From: Oceanospirillum sp048270425
GTDB lineage: Bacteria > Pseudomonadota > Gammaproteobacteria > Pseudomonadales > Halomonadaceae
DNA: 64,000 nt
NCBI GenBank assembly: GCA_048270425.1
Contig: JBLWSY010000007.1
Location: forward strand, 62,001-126,000
Direction of reading: 5' to 3'
Part shown: positions 8,306 to 16,484 of the stretch, in pieces
Numbering within the stretch: the first letter of the stretch is position 1
Layout of the letters: each line of letters begins with the position of its first letter
Made by a program: the position numbers and the translations under genes
Notes under the pieces: generated by a model
Databases searched by the model: none
Told to the model about the DNA's origin: nothing
What the model saw: only the letters and a program-made list of their open reading frames with translations

Positions 8306-8373
8306 AAGAATCTTCTTATTTAGAATTTTTTTGTCTTCGTGTAAGCTCTTATGCATTAAAAGAATATTCTTAT
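8306..8373. promoter_or_regulatory. Two palindromic AAGAATNTTCTT sites upstream of the haem c gene
   Basis: AAGAATCTTCTTAT (8306-8319) and AAGAATATTCTTAT (8360-8373) are near-identical palindromes 54 bases apart, in an AT-rich stretch that must contain the promoter of the gene at 8434. They look like a paired operator. I cannot name the regulator. Confidence 0.5.
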
Positions 8374-8433
8374 ATCTATAGGTTTTATGTGATGCCGTTT
8401 TCATAACGGTCAGCATAATGCAGGAGTAAACTG

Positions 8434-9012
8434 ATGAAAAAATCTCTCACACTTTCAGCGTTGGTATTGGCTCTGAGCAGTCCTATGATGGCACAGGCCG
8501 AAACTCAAAGCCCTGAACAGCTTAAAGCTGAAGCCAAAACCGTGATTCAGACGCTGGCAAAAAACCTGATGGGCGAATTAAAAAGCGCCGCGCAGGAAGG
8601 TGGCTTACCTGCTGCGATTGAAGTTTGTAATACCAAGGCTTTACCGCTGACCGATGATGTTTCCGGAATGAAAGGTTGGCAGATCAGCCGTACCAGTCTT
8701 CGGTTGCGTAATCCGCAGAATGCTCCGGATGCCTGGGAGCGAAAAGTGCTGGAACAGTTTGCGACACAGGCTGAGCAGGGCACAGACCTTAAAAAACTGG
8801 CTTATGCGGAAGTGATAACCGCTGATAATGGCGAGAAAACTATGCGTCTGATGAAAGCGATTCCTGTCGCAGAACAGTGTCTGGCCTGTCACGGCAGTAA
8901 TCTTAAGCCAGAAGTCAGCGCACGCCTGAATGAGCTCTACCCTCACGACAACGCCACTGGCTTTCAGGCGGGTGATCTCCGTGGTGCCTTCTCTCTGGAA
9001 AAACAGCTTTAA
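8434..9012 (+). CDS. Periplasmic DUF3365 (Tll0287-like) haem c protein
   Basis: A 192-residue protein with a Sec signal peptide ending MAQA, followed by a DUF3365 domain. The single CLACH motif (about residues 149-153) is a covalent haem c attachment site. The domain resembles the sensor part of some chemoreceptors and the cyanobacterial protein Tll0287, with haem on a PAS-like fold. It may be a small redox carrier or a periplasmic redox sensor subunit. The start has AGGAG nine bases upstream. An AT-rich upstream region with paired palindromes suggests specific control. Confidence 0.85.
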   Translation: MKKSLTLSALVLALSSPMMAQAETQSPEQLKAEAKTVIQTLAKNLMGELKSAAQEGGLPAAIEVCNTKALPLTDDVSGMKGWQISRTSLRLRNPQNAPDAWERKVLEQFATQAEQGTDLKKLAYAEVITADNGEKTMRLMKAIPVAEQCLACHGSNLKPEVSARLNELYPHDNATGFQAGDLRGAFSLEKQL

Positions 9013-9058
9013 ATACACTGTCATATCCAGCAAGCAGATGTCGCTTGTTGATGAGAAT

Positions 9059-9088
9059 AAAGACCGGTGCTGAGCCGGTCTTTTTTTT
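9059..9088 (+). terminator. Rho-independent terminator
   Basis: AAGACCGG, loop TGCTGAG, CCGGTCTT and a run of eight T follow the haem c gene and precede the convergent transporter gene. Confidence 0.88.
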
Positions 9089-9116
9089 GCCTGATCTTTC
9101 TTCCTGCGATTGATTT

Positions 9117-10070
9117 TTACTGCTGCCGACGACCGGCAAGGTAGCTGGCCATCAGAATCAGGCCTCCGCCGAGCAGCTGTATCCCGCTCAGACTTTCCCC
9201 CAGCCAGACGATGGCAAAGAGTGCACCAAAGGCAGGTTCTGATCCGGTAAGCAGGGCAACCCGTGAGGAACTGGTATGGCGTACGCCGTAGTTCTGGGCA
9301 AACAGCGCAAACAGGGTGCAGAAGAAGGCCAGATAAAATGCCGCCAGCCAGAACGCCACTGACTGAGGCAGCAGCTGGGCAACCGGGTAATCGCTGCAGG
9401 CAAAAATAATCAGCGCTCCCACCGCCACCACATTGGACTGAATGCTGGTGGTACTGATTGCTGACAGCGTGCTGTTTTTCGACAGGCGTTCAGTGGTCAC
9501 TACCATAATCGCCCGCAGCAGGGCCGCCAGAAGAATCAGCTGATCACCCAGGTTTAAGCTGAATCCGCTATCAGCTGTCGCTGTCTGCCCGGTTTGAGTC
9601 AGCAGGAAGACGCCAAAAAGCGATAATAGCGCACAGCCAAGGATCAGTGGTTCCGGCCGCTGACGTTTCATAAGAGCTTCGACAAAGGGTGTCATCAGCA
9701 CACACAGGCTGATGAGGAAGGCCGCCCGTGAGGCGCTGGTATGAAAGATACCGTAGGTTTCCGCCAGAAAGATCATCAGCAGGATGATGCCTGTGGGCAG
9801 TGCCCGATAGAAATCCCCGGTTTTGCCCTGTCGCATCTCCCGCAAAAACAGCGGCAGCAGCATCACAGAGGTCAGGCAGAAGCGGATCGCGATAAACGCC
9901 AGCGCGCTGGTAAACAGCAGGGCTTCTTTGGTGACGCCATAACTGGTGCCCCAGAAAAACGCCACCAGCAGCAAAGACAGTTCCGGAACCGGAAGGCGGT
10001 TTTGATAGTGCAAAAGGGATTGCCGGGTCAGTGGCAGACCAAAAAGTGAACGGGTGCTTTCAGTTTGCAT
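9117..10070 (-). CDS. EamA/DMT-superfamily transporter
   Basis: A 317-residue protein with ten predicted membrane segments in two EamA halves (about 30-165 and 180-312). The first half starts ELSLLLVAFFWGTSYGVTK and the second ends with the typical SEPAFGALFAIVWLGE. Such proteins export or import small metabolites such as amino acids; the substrate is unknown. I chose the ATG at 10070 (AGG upstream) over one at 10178. It is divergent from a LysR regulator that probably controls it. Confidence 0.88.
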   Translation of the reverse strand: MQTESTRSLFGLPLTRQSLLHYQNRLPVPELSLLLVAFFWGTSYGVTKEALLFTSALAFIAIRFCLTSVMLLPLFLREMRQGKTGDFYRALPTGIILLMIFLAETYGIFHTSASRAAFLISLCVLMTPFVEALMKRQRPEPLILGCALLSLFGVFLLTQTGQTATADSGFSLNLGDQLILLAALLRAIMVVTTERLSKNSTLSAISTTSIQSNVVAVGALIIFACSDYPVAQLLPQSVAFWLAAFYLAFFCTLFALFAQNYGVRHTSSSRVALLTGSEPAFGALFAIVWLGESLSGIQLLGGGLILMASYLAGRRQQ

Positions 10071-10235
10071 GTGGAGCCTGTTTAAGATGAGTGCTGTAGA
10101 CCTTAAGGCCTGCAGCGGAGTGTTCCTGTCTTTGCAATCAGACGTGATAAACAGCGCTGTTTGTTTATAGGTGTGCATGCTAACTTCAAAGCATTGGTGT
10201 GATAATCGTGCTTTAACTCATAAGACTTGTGACTC

Positions 10236-11150
10236 ATGGACACAAATAAACTGACTCCTTTGTTGCCGGATATGGCCGCTTATGTGGCGGTGGTGGAAAC
10301 CGGCAGCTTTACCCGGGCGGCTGAAAAGTTGGGGATTACCCCTTCCGGTGTCAGCCGTCAGGTCTCCCGATTGGAGACCGCCTTATCTGCCGTGTTGATC
10401 GAACGTACCACTCGCCGGCAAACCACTACTCAACTCGGGCAGGAGGTGTACGAGCAGTGCCGCAATATGCTCGATAGTGCCCGTGAAGCGGTATCCGCCA
10501 CTGAAAGCGAGGCTACCGAGGTACGTGGGCGCTTACGCATCGCGGCTCCTAAAGCCTTTGCCCGACAGGTGCTGGAGCCGCATCTGCGCCAGTTTATGCA
10601 ACAGCATCCGGCGATCTCGCTGCATGTGCAGGTGACCGATCAGCGGCTTGATCCCGGTTATCACGATGTGGATATCGTTTTTGTGGTGGCTGCTGAGCCC
10701 CATGAACATCTGGTGAGTAAAGGTATCGGTCAGGTACGCTCGATACTGTGCGCCAGCCCGAACTATCTTGATAAGCGAGGGGAGCCGCAACAACCGGCAG
10801 ATCTTATGGCCCACGACTGTATTCCCCTTGGCTTGTTTGAACGGGATAACCATTGGCTGCTGACTCAGGGCGAGCGTCGGGAGAAAATCTCCGTCGATGG
10901 CCGCTATTTGAATAACCATTCCGAAATGCGTTTGCTGGCGGTCAAAGATGGCCTGGGTATCGGTATCTTCCCCGACTTTGTTGTGCGTAACGCACTGGCC
11001 GAAGGTGAGGTAGTTCAGGTGCTGCCGGAGTGGAAACTGCACAGCGATTTTCAGGGTGGGGTGTATATGCAGTATCTGCCGATGCGCTTTATGCCGGGAA
11101 AAATGCGCGCCTTTATCGACTTTATTGCGGATCTTAATCTGCTGGATTGA
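10236..11150 (+). CDS. LysR-family transcriptional regulator
   Basis: A 304-residue regulator with an N-terminal winged helix (residues 10-70: FTRAAEKLGITPSGVSRQV) and a periplasmic-binding-like effector domain from about 93. The sequence RGRLRIAAPKAFARQVLEP at the domain junction is typical of the CrgA/DsdC-like branch. The 165 bases shared with the divergent EamA gene imply control of that transporter, as for most LysR pairs. Ligand unknown. Confidence 0.93.
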   Translation: MDTNKLTPLLPDMAAYVAVVETGSFTRAAEKLGITPSGVSRQVSRLETALSAVLIERTTRRQTTTQLGQEVYEQCRNMLDSAREAVSATESEATEVRGRLRIAAPKAFARQVLEPHLRQFMQQHPAISLHVQVTDQRLDPGYHDVDIVFVVAAEPHEHLVSKGIGQVRSILCASPNYLDKRGEPQQPADLMAHDCIPLGLFERDNHWLLTQGERREKISVDGRYLNNHSEMRLLAVKDGLGIGIFPDFVVRNALAEGEVVQVLPEWKLHSDFQGGVYMQYLPMRFMPGKMRAFIDFIADLNLLD

Positions 11151-11285
11151 TCCCCTTGGACGTGACAACAGAATAATAGCTTTGATAAGAACACTGTCTG
11201 TTTGATAAAACAGTTTAGTAAGGCGGATGAACGTTTTGACCATTCGCCTACAATGGATACTGTAACAATACGAAGGATAACAACA

Positions 11286-11690
11286 ATGACTCAGCACTCA
11301 GGTTCCTGCCTTTGCGGCTCGGTGAAATACCAGCTGGAAGGTGAGTTTGATAATTTTTTTCTCTGCCACTGCAGCTACTGCCAGAAAGACACTGGCAGTG
11401 CCCATGCAGCCAACCTGTTCAGTAAAGATGCCAAATTAACCTGGTTGCAGGGGCAGGACAGGATCACTTTTTATAATTTGCCGGAAACCCGTCATGGCCG
11501 CAGTTTCTGCAGTATCTGCGGTTCACCGGTGCCCACCAGTCTTGGCGATGGCAAACTGGTGGTGGTGCCTGCGGGCGGTATGGATTCACCGGTAACGATC
11601 AAACCCACGGCGCACCTGTTTATCGCCAGCAAAGCAGACTGGGAACAGGAGCTGGATCAGGTGCAGCAGTTTCAGGGCTTTCCGGAATAA
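11286..11690 (+). CDS. GFA/CENP-V-family zinc protein
   Basis: A 134-residue protein with the zinc-binding cysteines of the GFA fold: SCLCGSVKY, CHCSYCQKDTGSAHA and FCSICGSPVP. Family members include a glutathione-dependent formaldehyde-activating enzyme, but most are uncharacterised and no partner gene supports that activity here. The ATG at 11286 has AAGGA upstream; a more distal in-frame ATG at 11202 would add 28 residues unlike the family. A terminator follows. Confidence 0.88.
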   Translation: MTQHSGSCLCGSVKYQLEGEFDNFFLCHCSYCQKDTGSAHAANLFSKDAKLTWLQGQDRITFYNLPETRHGRSFCSICGSPVPTSLGDGKLVVVPAGGMDSPVTIKPTAHLFIASKADWEQELDQVQQFQGFPE

Positions 11691-11725
11691 GCCCGATCTG
11701 AAATCAGTATCTTCAGTTATTAGCA

Positions 11726-11760
11726 AACCCCGGGATCGACAGATCCCGGGGTTTTCTTTT
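11726..11760 (+). terminator. Rho-independent terminator
   Basis: AACCCCGGGATC, loop GACA, GATCCCGGGGTT and TTCTTTT follow the GFA gene. Confidence 0.88.
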
Positions 11761-11869
11761 GTCCGGATTCGATCTTCTCAGGACAGGTCGATCAGCACGG
11801 GTAGGGCGCAGTGATCTCCTCTAAACCGATCAATGGTCAGTTTTGAACAATTATCGTCCTTGAGCAGTA

Positions 11870-11908
11870 AAATACGTTTAATATACGATTCGTATATTAA
11901 ACGTATTT
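11870..11908. repeat. Perfect 18-bp inverted repeat upstream of the ParD-like/map unit
   Basis: AAATACGTTTAATATACG and its exact complement flank the three bases ATT. It lies 43 bases before the ParD-like start codon, within the only possible promoter region for that operon. The T-rich run TTTATTTTG follows. It could be an operator or a hairpin; position favours an operator. Confidence 0.7.
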
Positions 11909-11951
11909 ATTTTGTTCTGTTTCAGCAGGCACAACCAGTCCGGAGTAGTCA

Positions 11952-12197
11952 GTGGGAATCGTAAAAATCAGTGATGAGCTGCACGATGAGGTGCGTAAAG
12001 CCAGCAGCGCCATGGTGCGTTCAATCAATGCTCAGGCGGAGTTCTGGATCAAGGTGGGGATGTTGGCGGAGACCAATCCGACAAAGACCTTTACCGAACT
12101 GATGCGGGAACAGATGAAACAGGCGGAGCTGAGCGGTTTGCGTGAGGAGCCTGAAGCAGAAAAAACAGCAGCCGGAGTGAGTGAAAGTCATGAGTAA
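11952..12197 (+). CDS. ParD-like antitoxin-family protein
   Basis: An 81-residue protein resembling the ParD_like family (MGIVKISDELHDEVRKASSAM, then SINAQAEFWIKVGMLAE), a ribbon-helix-helix type of DNA-binding fold. It uses a GTG start with CGGAG six bases upstream. No ParE-type toxin is beside it; instead its end overlaps the start of methionine aminopeptidase by eight bases. It may bind the inverted repeat just upstream and control its own operon. That is inference from position. Confidence 0.83.
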   Translation: MGIVKISDELHDEVRKASSAMVRSINAQAEFWIKVGMLAETNPTKTFTELMREQMKQAELSGLREEPEAEKTAAGVSESHE

Positions 12198-12969
12198 GAT
12201 CAGCCTGAAATCCCCTGAAGAACTGGCGCTGATGCGTGAATCCGGCCGCCTTTTGGCCAAGGTGTTTGCCTACCTGGATACCCAGGTGAAAGAGGGCGTG
12301 ACCACCCTGCAGATAAACGATTGGGTGGAGCGCTATATTGTTGATGAACTCAAGGCCCGCCCTGCCAGCAAAGGTCAGTACGGATATCAGTATTCCCTGA
12401 ATACCTCGGTGAATGAGGTGGTTTGTCACGGCATTCCTTCGGATCAGAAGGTGCTGAAATCCGGCGATATCGTTAACGTCGATATCACACTGGAGAAGGG
12501 TGGTTTTATCACCGATTCCAGCAAGATGTTCTGCATCGGGTTTGTTGCGCCTCTGGCGAAGAAACTGGTGGAGAAAACCTATGAAGCGATGTGGCAGGGT
12601 ATTAAGCAGGTAAAACCGGGCGCAACTCTGGGTGATGTGGGCAGTGCCATTGAGCGTTTTGCCAAGGCTAACGGCTACTCCGTTGTGCGTGATTACTGCG
12701 GTCACGGCATCGGCCGCGAAATGCACGAAGAACCGGAAGTGCTGCACTACGGCACACCGGGCAAAGGCCTGACTTTGAAAGAGGGCATGACCTTTACCAT
12801 CGAACCCATGATCAATCAGGGCAAGGCGAAAATTAAAACCAAGCGGGATGGCTGGACCGTGGTGACTGCGGACAAAAAACTCTCTGCCCAGTGGGAGCAT
12901 ACTATTGCGGTCACCGCGGCGGGTTTCGAAGTACTTACATTGCGGGAAGAGGAGTCTGTGCCTGCTTGA
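12190..12969 (+). CDS. map: Type I methionine aminopeptidase
   Basis: A 259-residue M24-family peptidase that removes the N-terminal methionine from new proteins. The five metal ligands are visible in order: Asp of NVDIT, Asp of ITDSSKMF, His of CGHGIGREMHE, Glu of FTIEPM and Glu of QWEHT; the substrate-binding His is in VVCHGIP. The ATG at 12190 fits the family N-terminus (MSKISLKSPEE); a GTG at 12181 is closer to the GGAG. It is coupled to a ParD-like gene rather than to rpsB, so this may be a second, specialised map copy. That cannot be tested here. Confidence 0.95.
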   Translation: MSKISLKSPEELALMRESGRLLAKVFAYLDTQVKEGVTTLQINDWVERYIVDELKARPASKGQYGYQYSLNTSVNEVVCHGIPSDQKVLKSGDIVNVDITLEKGGFITDSSKMFCIGFVAPLAKKLVEKTYEAMWQGIKQVKPGATLGDVGSAIERFAKANGYSVVRDYCGHGIGREMHEEPEVLHYGTPGKGLTLKEGMTFTIEPMINQGKAKIKTKRDGWTVVTADKKLSAQWEHTIAVTAAGFEVLTLREEESVPA

Positions 12970-13028
12970 TGAGTAAACCCGGAGATCGTTATCACCGGTT
13001 ACGCGCAGAAGCCCGAAGGTGGTTTTGT

Positions 13029-13074
13029 TGATATACCTTAATATTTATAGGGACTTAGTTGCTAAGGTATATCA
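13029..13074. promoter_or_regulatory. Inverted repeat (12-bp arms) at the diguanylate cyclase promoter
   Basis: TGATATACCTTA (13029-13040) and its exact complement (13063-13074) are separated by 22 bases. The right arm covers the -35 zone of the promoter at 13083-13091. The layout suits a two-site or looping repressor or activator. Confidence 0.55.
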
Positions 13075-13082
13075 GAGGTTTG

Positions 13083-13091
13083 TGCTAGAAT
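13083..13091 (+). promoter_or_regulatory. Extended -10 promoter for the PAS-GGEEF gene
   Basis: TGCTAGAAT is an extended -10 element (TGn plus TAGAAT). No good -35 stands 16-18 bases before it, which is normal for extended -10 promoters. Predicted transcript start is near 13098. Confidence 0.55.
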
Positions 13092-13154
13092 GCCGGACTT
13101 TCCAAAACATCTTATTTAAGCTGTTAGCGCGTCGAACATTCGGGAACTCCTCTA

Positions 13155-14672
13155 ATGGATCTTTCACAGGAATCCTGCCCTTATTGCGGGCACACAGGTC
13201 TGGCTCTGGGATACTGGCAGGAAACTGCGCATTTTATCCACTGTGAAGGCTGTGGGGCTCAGGGCCCGCGCGCGCCTCTGACTGAAAAGCCGATTTCTGT
13301 TTCTCCCCTCACGAATGAAAGCCTGCTACGAACCGTAATTGATGAGTCCCCGGACATTATTCTGATGAAGAATTTTGAAGGTGATTTTCTGCTTTGCAAT
13401 GAATCCCTGGCGCGTCTCTATGGATCGACTCCCAAGGAGATGGTTGGTAAAAGTGATGCGGATTTTAATCCTAATAAAGATCAGGTTGCGTTCTACAAAC
13501 AGAATATTCAGCAGGTGATGCGCTCCGGTAAATTACAGATTGTTGAAGAGGCGTCAACGGACGCGGATACCGGAGAAGTGCGTTATTTTCAGTCGATTAA
13601 AAAACCGCTTAAAGGGCCCGATGGTCGTGACCGGATTCTTGTGATCGCCCATGATATTACCGAGCTTAAGCACGCTCATCGGCTTATCGAAGAGAAAGAA
13701 CGGCGTTACGCCTACGCCATGGCAGCTGCCGGAGAAGGGATTTGGGACTGGGATATTCCGGGAAAACGGGTTCAGCACAACCGAAAGTGGTGTGACCTTT
13801 TGGGGCTGGATAGTTCGCATACCAGTCATGATATCAGCGTGCTTTCAGGTTTGATTCATCCGGAAGATCACGATGCGATGATGGCCGCTCTGAATCAGGC
13901 ATTGGCCGGTGATGGTATCTACAGTCATGAACACCGTATGGTGCGTGCCAGTGGTGATATTTTCTGGGGGTACGACCGGGGGCGTGTGGTTGAGTGGGAT
14001 GAATCCGGTCAACCGGTTCGAATGGTGGGCAGTATTACGGATATCACCGACCGCAAGCACGCAGAGCAGAAACTGGCGGTGGCCAAAGCAGAGCTGGAAA
14101 AGAGCAATCAGCTCTTGGAACATCTGGTTAGCGAACGAACCGAAGAGCTGGCTAACGCCAACCAGGAGTTGCAACGAATGGCGCGCATTGACCCCCTGAC
14201 CGGTGCCGGAAACCGTTTTGAGCTGGAGTCATGGTTGTCCCATAAATCTGCTGATCTGCCGATAGCGATACTGATGCTGGATATCGATCACTTTAAAAAG
14301 GTTAACGATACCTACGGTCACAAGCTGGGAGACTCTGTGCTGAAGCAGGTTGCTGAAGCGCTGCGTTTACAGTTAAGAGATCAGGATCTGATTATTCGGT
14401 TTGGCGGTGAGGAGTTTCTTCTGATACTGGCCGGGGCTAACGAGCAGCAGGGGCTGCAAACTGCAGAGCGCTTGAGACACCATATTGAGCAGCTGAGTGG
14501 TTTGCCGGTTCATCACCCTGTCACGGTCAGTATTGGTATGTCAGCCGGAAGAGTCAGTTGTTTTGATCAGTTGCAGCAAACAGCAGATGAGTGCCTTTAT
14601 ATCGCTAAGGCTGAAGGCCGCAATCAGGTCGTTGCGCATCATACCTGTCCACTGAAAAGTCCTCTTATCTGA
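13155..14672 (+). CDS. Zinc-ribbon / PAS-PAS / GGEEF diguanylate cyclase
   Basis: A 505-residue cytoplasmic protein. Residues 8-37 hold CPYCG and CEGCGAQGP, a two-CxxC zinc ribbon resembling the Lar-type restriction-alleviation fold. Two PAS domains follow (about 55-175 and 180-300; the second ends with the PAC-like VGSITDITDRKHAE), then a coiled coil (about 303-340) and a GGDEF domain (about 345-495). The active site reads GGEEF and is preceded by RDQD at the correct five-residue spacing, the product-inhibition I-site. It should make cyclic di-GMP with feedback inhibition. The zinc ribbon is an unusual input module. Confidence 0.93.
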   Translation: MDLSQESCPYCGHTGLALGYWQETAHFIHCEGCGAQGPRAPLTEKPISVSPLTNESLLRTVIDESPDIILMKNFEGDFLLCNESLARLYGSTPKEMVGKSDADFNPNKDQVAFYKQNIQQVMRSGKLQIVEEASTDADTGEVRYFQSIKKPLKGPDGRDRILVIAHDITELKHAHRLIEEKERRYAYAMAAAGEGIWDWDIPGKRVQHNRKWCDLLGLDSSHTSHDISVLSGLIHPEDHDAMMAALNQALAGDGIYSHEHRMVRASGDIFWGYDRGRVVEWDESGQPVRMVGSITDITDRKHAEQKLAVAKAELEKSNQLLEHLVSERTEELANANQELQRMARIDPLTGAGNRFELESWLSHKSADLPIAILMLDIDHFKKVNDTYGHKLGDSVLKQVAEALRLQLRDQDLIIRFGGEEFLLILAGANEQQGLQTAERLRHHIEQLSGLPVHHPVTVSIGMSAGRVSCFDQLQQTADECLYIAKAEGRNQVVAHHTCPLKSPLI

Positions 14673-14703
14673 TTGCTATAACTAATCAGTCATCAGATTT
14701 TTT
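14668..14703 (+). terminator. Probable terminator
   Basis: ATCTGAT and ATCAGAT arms around an AT-rich loop, followed by a run of T, directly after the diguanylate cyclase gene. Confidence 0.45.
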
Positions 14704-14778
14704 TACTAAGCAAAAGCTTGGCCACTCAGTAAGATAGCTCCCTTTCTTAATACCTCGGCATTACAGGGAGCTCACTCA

Positions 14779-15354
14779 ATGACACAGGACACCATGAAAA
14801 TAGCCATCTATTGCGGTTCTGCCAGCGGCAGCAAGCCTGAATACCTTGAGGCAGCGACAACCTTAGGCCATTACTTTGCGGAACAGGGTATCGACCTGGT
14901 CTACGGCGGAGGTAAGGTCGGCCTGATGGGTACTATCGCTGATGCCGTGCTGGAAGCGGGCGGACAGGTTTTTGGTTTTATCCCTAAGGCCCTTGAAGAC
15001 AAAGAGATAGCTCACACCGGTCTGACCAGTCTGACCGTTGTGCCGGATATGCATACCCGAAAAGCCGCCATGGCGGATTTGGCCGATGCCTTCGTGGCGA
15101 TGCCCGGAGGGGCAGGAACTCTCGAAGAGATCTTTGAAGCCTGGACCTGGGCACAGCTGGGCTATCACGCTAAACCCTGCGCTTTTTACAACGTGGCAGG
15201 TTTTTATGATCCCTTATTTTCTATGGTCGACACCATGATTGAAACGGGTTTTGTGAAGCAGGAATATAGCGATATGCTGATCAAAACAGACCGGCCGGAA
15301 ACCCTGATTGAGCGTATTCGCCATTACCAGCCACCGAAGAAAAAGTGGACATGA
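14779..15354 (+). CDS. LOG-family nucleotide phosphoribohydrolase
   Basis: A 191-residue TIGR00730 protein with the LOG signatures GGGKVGLMG and PGGAGTLEEIFEAWTW, the latter containing the catalytic Glu. LOG enzymes hydrolyse the N-glycosidic bond of nucleoside 5'-monophosphates (cytokinin nucleotides in plants, AMP-type substrates in bacteria). The Rossmann-like lysine-decarboxylase-like name sometimes given to this family is a misnomer. A GGGAG site precedes the ATG. Single-gene unit with a terminator. Confidence 0.93.
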   Translation: MTQDTMKIAIYCGSASGSKPEYLEAATTLGHYFAEQGIDLVYGGGKVGLMGTIADAVLEAGGQVFGFIPKALEDKEIAHTGLTSLTVVPDMHTRKAAMADLADAFVAMPGGAGTLEEIFEAWTWAQLGYHAKPCAFYNVAGFYDPLFSMVDTMIETGFVKQEYSDMLIKTDRPETLIERIRHYQPPKKKWT

Positions 15355-15372
15355 GACTGACACTATTCTGAT

Positions 15373-15399
15373 AAAAAGCAGCCAATGGCTGCTTTTTTT
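15373..15399. terminator. Bidirectional terminator between LOG gene and mtgA
   Basis: AAAAAGCAGCC, loop AAT, GGCTGCTTTTTTT. The A run on one side and T run on the other serve both converging genes. Confidence 0.88.
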
Positions 15400-15418
15400 G
15401 TTTCATGTGCTGAAGCGT

Positions 15419-16276
15419 TTATGATCGGGTCGGCCAGCCGGTTTTATCGATCATTCTCAGATAGCGTCGGTACTGAATGGCAGAGATATAGTTCGACTGA
15501 CGCATGCCCTGCAGAATGTTCTGGTATTTACGCTTCAGAGCCGGAGTGACATTCCGGTTCTGATACAGCGTGTAGTGATACCGGCGCGGGCTTGGTAGCA
15601 TCAGCGCCAGCCAGGCACCTTCAGCGGCATTCAGGTCTGCAGGTTTCTTATTGAAGTAATAACGCGATGCGTCGTTGACGCCATACAGATCCGGCCCGAA
15701 CTCGGCCATATTGAGGTAGAGTTCAATGATCTCGTTCTTGCTGAAGTGACGCTCCAGATCCCGGGTGATGACCGCTTCCTGCAGCTTTCGGAAGTAGCTT
15801 TGTTGCTGGGTCAGAAACAGGTTTTTAACGGTTTGCTGGCTTAAGGTACTGCCACCAAAACGGGTTTCCCCTTTCTTGATATTGGCCACCATCGCATCCA
15901 AAAGAGCGTTATAGTCGATCCCCTGATGCTGATAAAAACGTGCGTCTTCTGCCATTACAACAGCGTACAGCAGATCACGGTTAACCGCTTTTAACTCAAC
16001 CCAATGGTGTTTGTTTTTGCTTTTTCTGAGTTTGTCATCCACCCGCTGTTCAGCCTGTTGGCGTAGCTGACTGAAACTCATCTGGTCTACATCCGGCAGG
16101 CTGCTGAAAAAGAGCCAGAGGCTACCACTTATCATCAGGATAATGGAGAGGAAGACCCAACCGAGAAAATACACCAGTCGGTTCAGGTGGCGCATCGGCC
16201 AGGCCAGAAAAGGGGCCAGCCAGAGTTTGATTTTTTCGAATCGGGTAGTAGGGGCTTTTTTCTTGCGTGCCACCAT
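15419..16276 (-). CDS. mtgA: Monofunctional peptidoglycan glycosyltransferase
   Basis: A 285-residue enzyme that polymerises lipid II into glycan chains without a transpeptidase domain. A single N-terminal membrane anchor lies at about residues 38-57. The GT51 motifs are in order: AEDARFYQHQG (catalytic Glu), FGGSTLSQQTVKNLFL, RKLQEAVITRDLE, and KNEIIELYLNMAEFG. The ATG at 16276 has GAGGAAG upstream; an ATG at 16381 would add 35 residues with no support. The basic N-terminus is cytoplasmic. Confidence 0.96.
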   Translation of the reverse strand: MVARKKKAPTTRFEKIKLWLAPFLAWPMRHLNRLVYFLGWVFLSIILMISGSLWLFFSSLPDVDQMSFSQLRQQAEQRVDDKLRKSKNKHHWVELKAVNRDLLYAVVMAEDARFYQHQGIDYNALLDAMVANIKKGETRFGGSTLSQQTVKNLFLTQQQSYFRKLQEAVITRDLERHFSKNEIIELYLNMAEFGPDLYGVNDASRYYFNKKPADLNAAEGAWLALMLPSPRRYHYTLYQNRNVTPALKRKYQNILQGMRQSNYISAIQYRRYLRMIDKTGWPTRS

Positions 16277-16484
16277 GCAGGCTTCCTCGGCAATCCGGTT
16301 CCGTGAGTATCCGGTGTGAGAGAGTACCAGACTTTCTGACAAAAACCGGAGTAGGAACAAGGGATTATTACATAAATGCAACCATGAAAACGTATCGTAA
16401 CGGTTTTATTCCATACGGTAGTTTGAAACCAGGTTTTGCCAGTGTTGTAATGCGTCAGCAACACTATCTTCTTGAGGGAAAGAG

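Noticed and set aside
12091..12900. 269-codon minus-strand open frame over map
   Set aside because: Antisense to a clear methionine aminopeptidase; composition rich in His, Phe and Gln typical of shadow frames.
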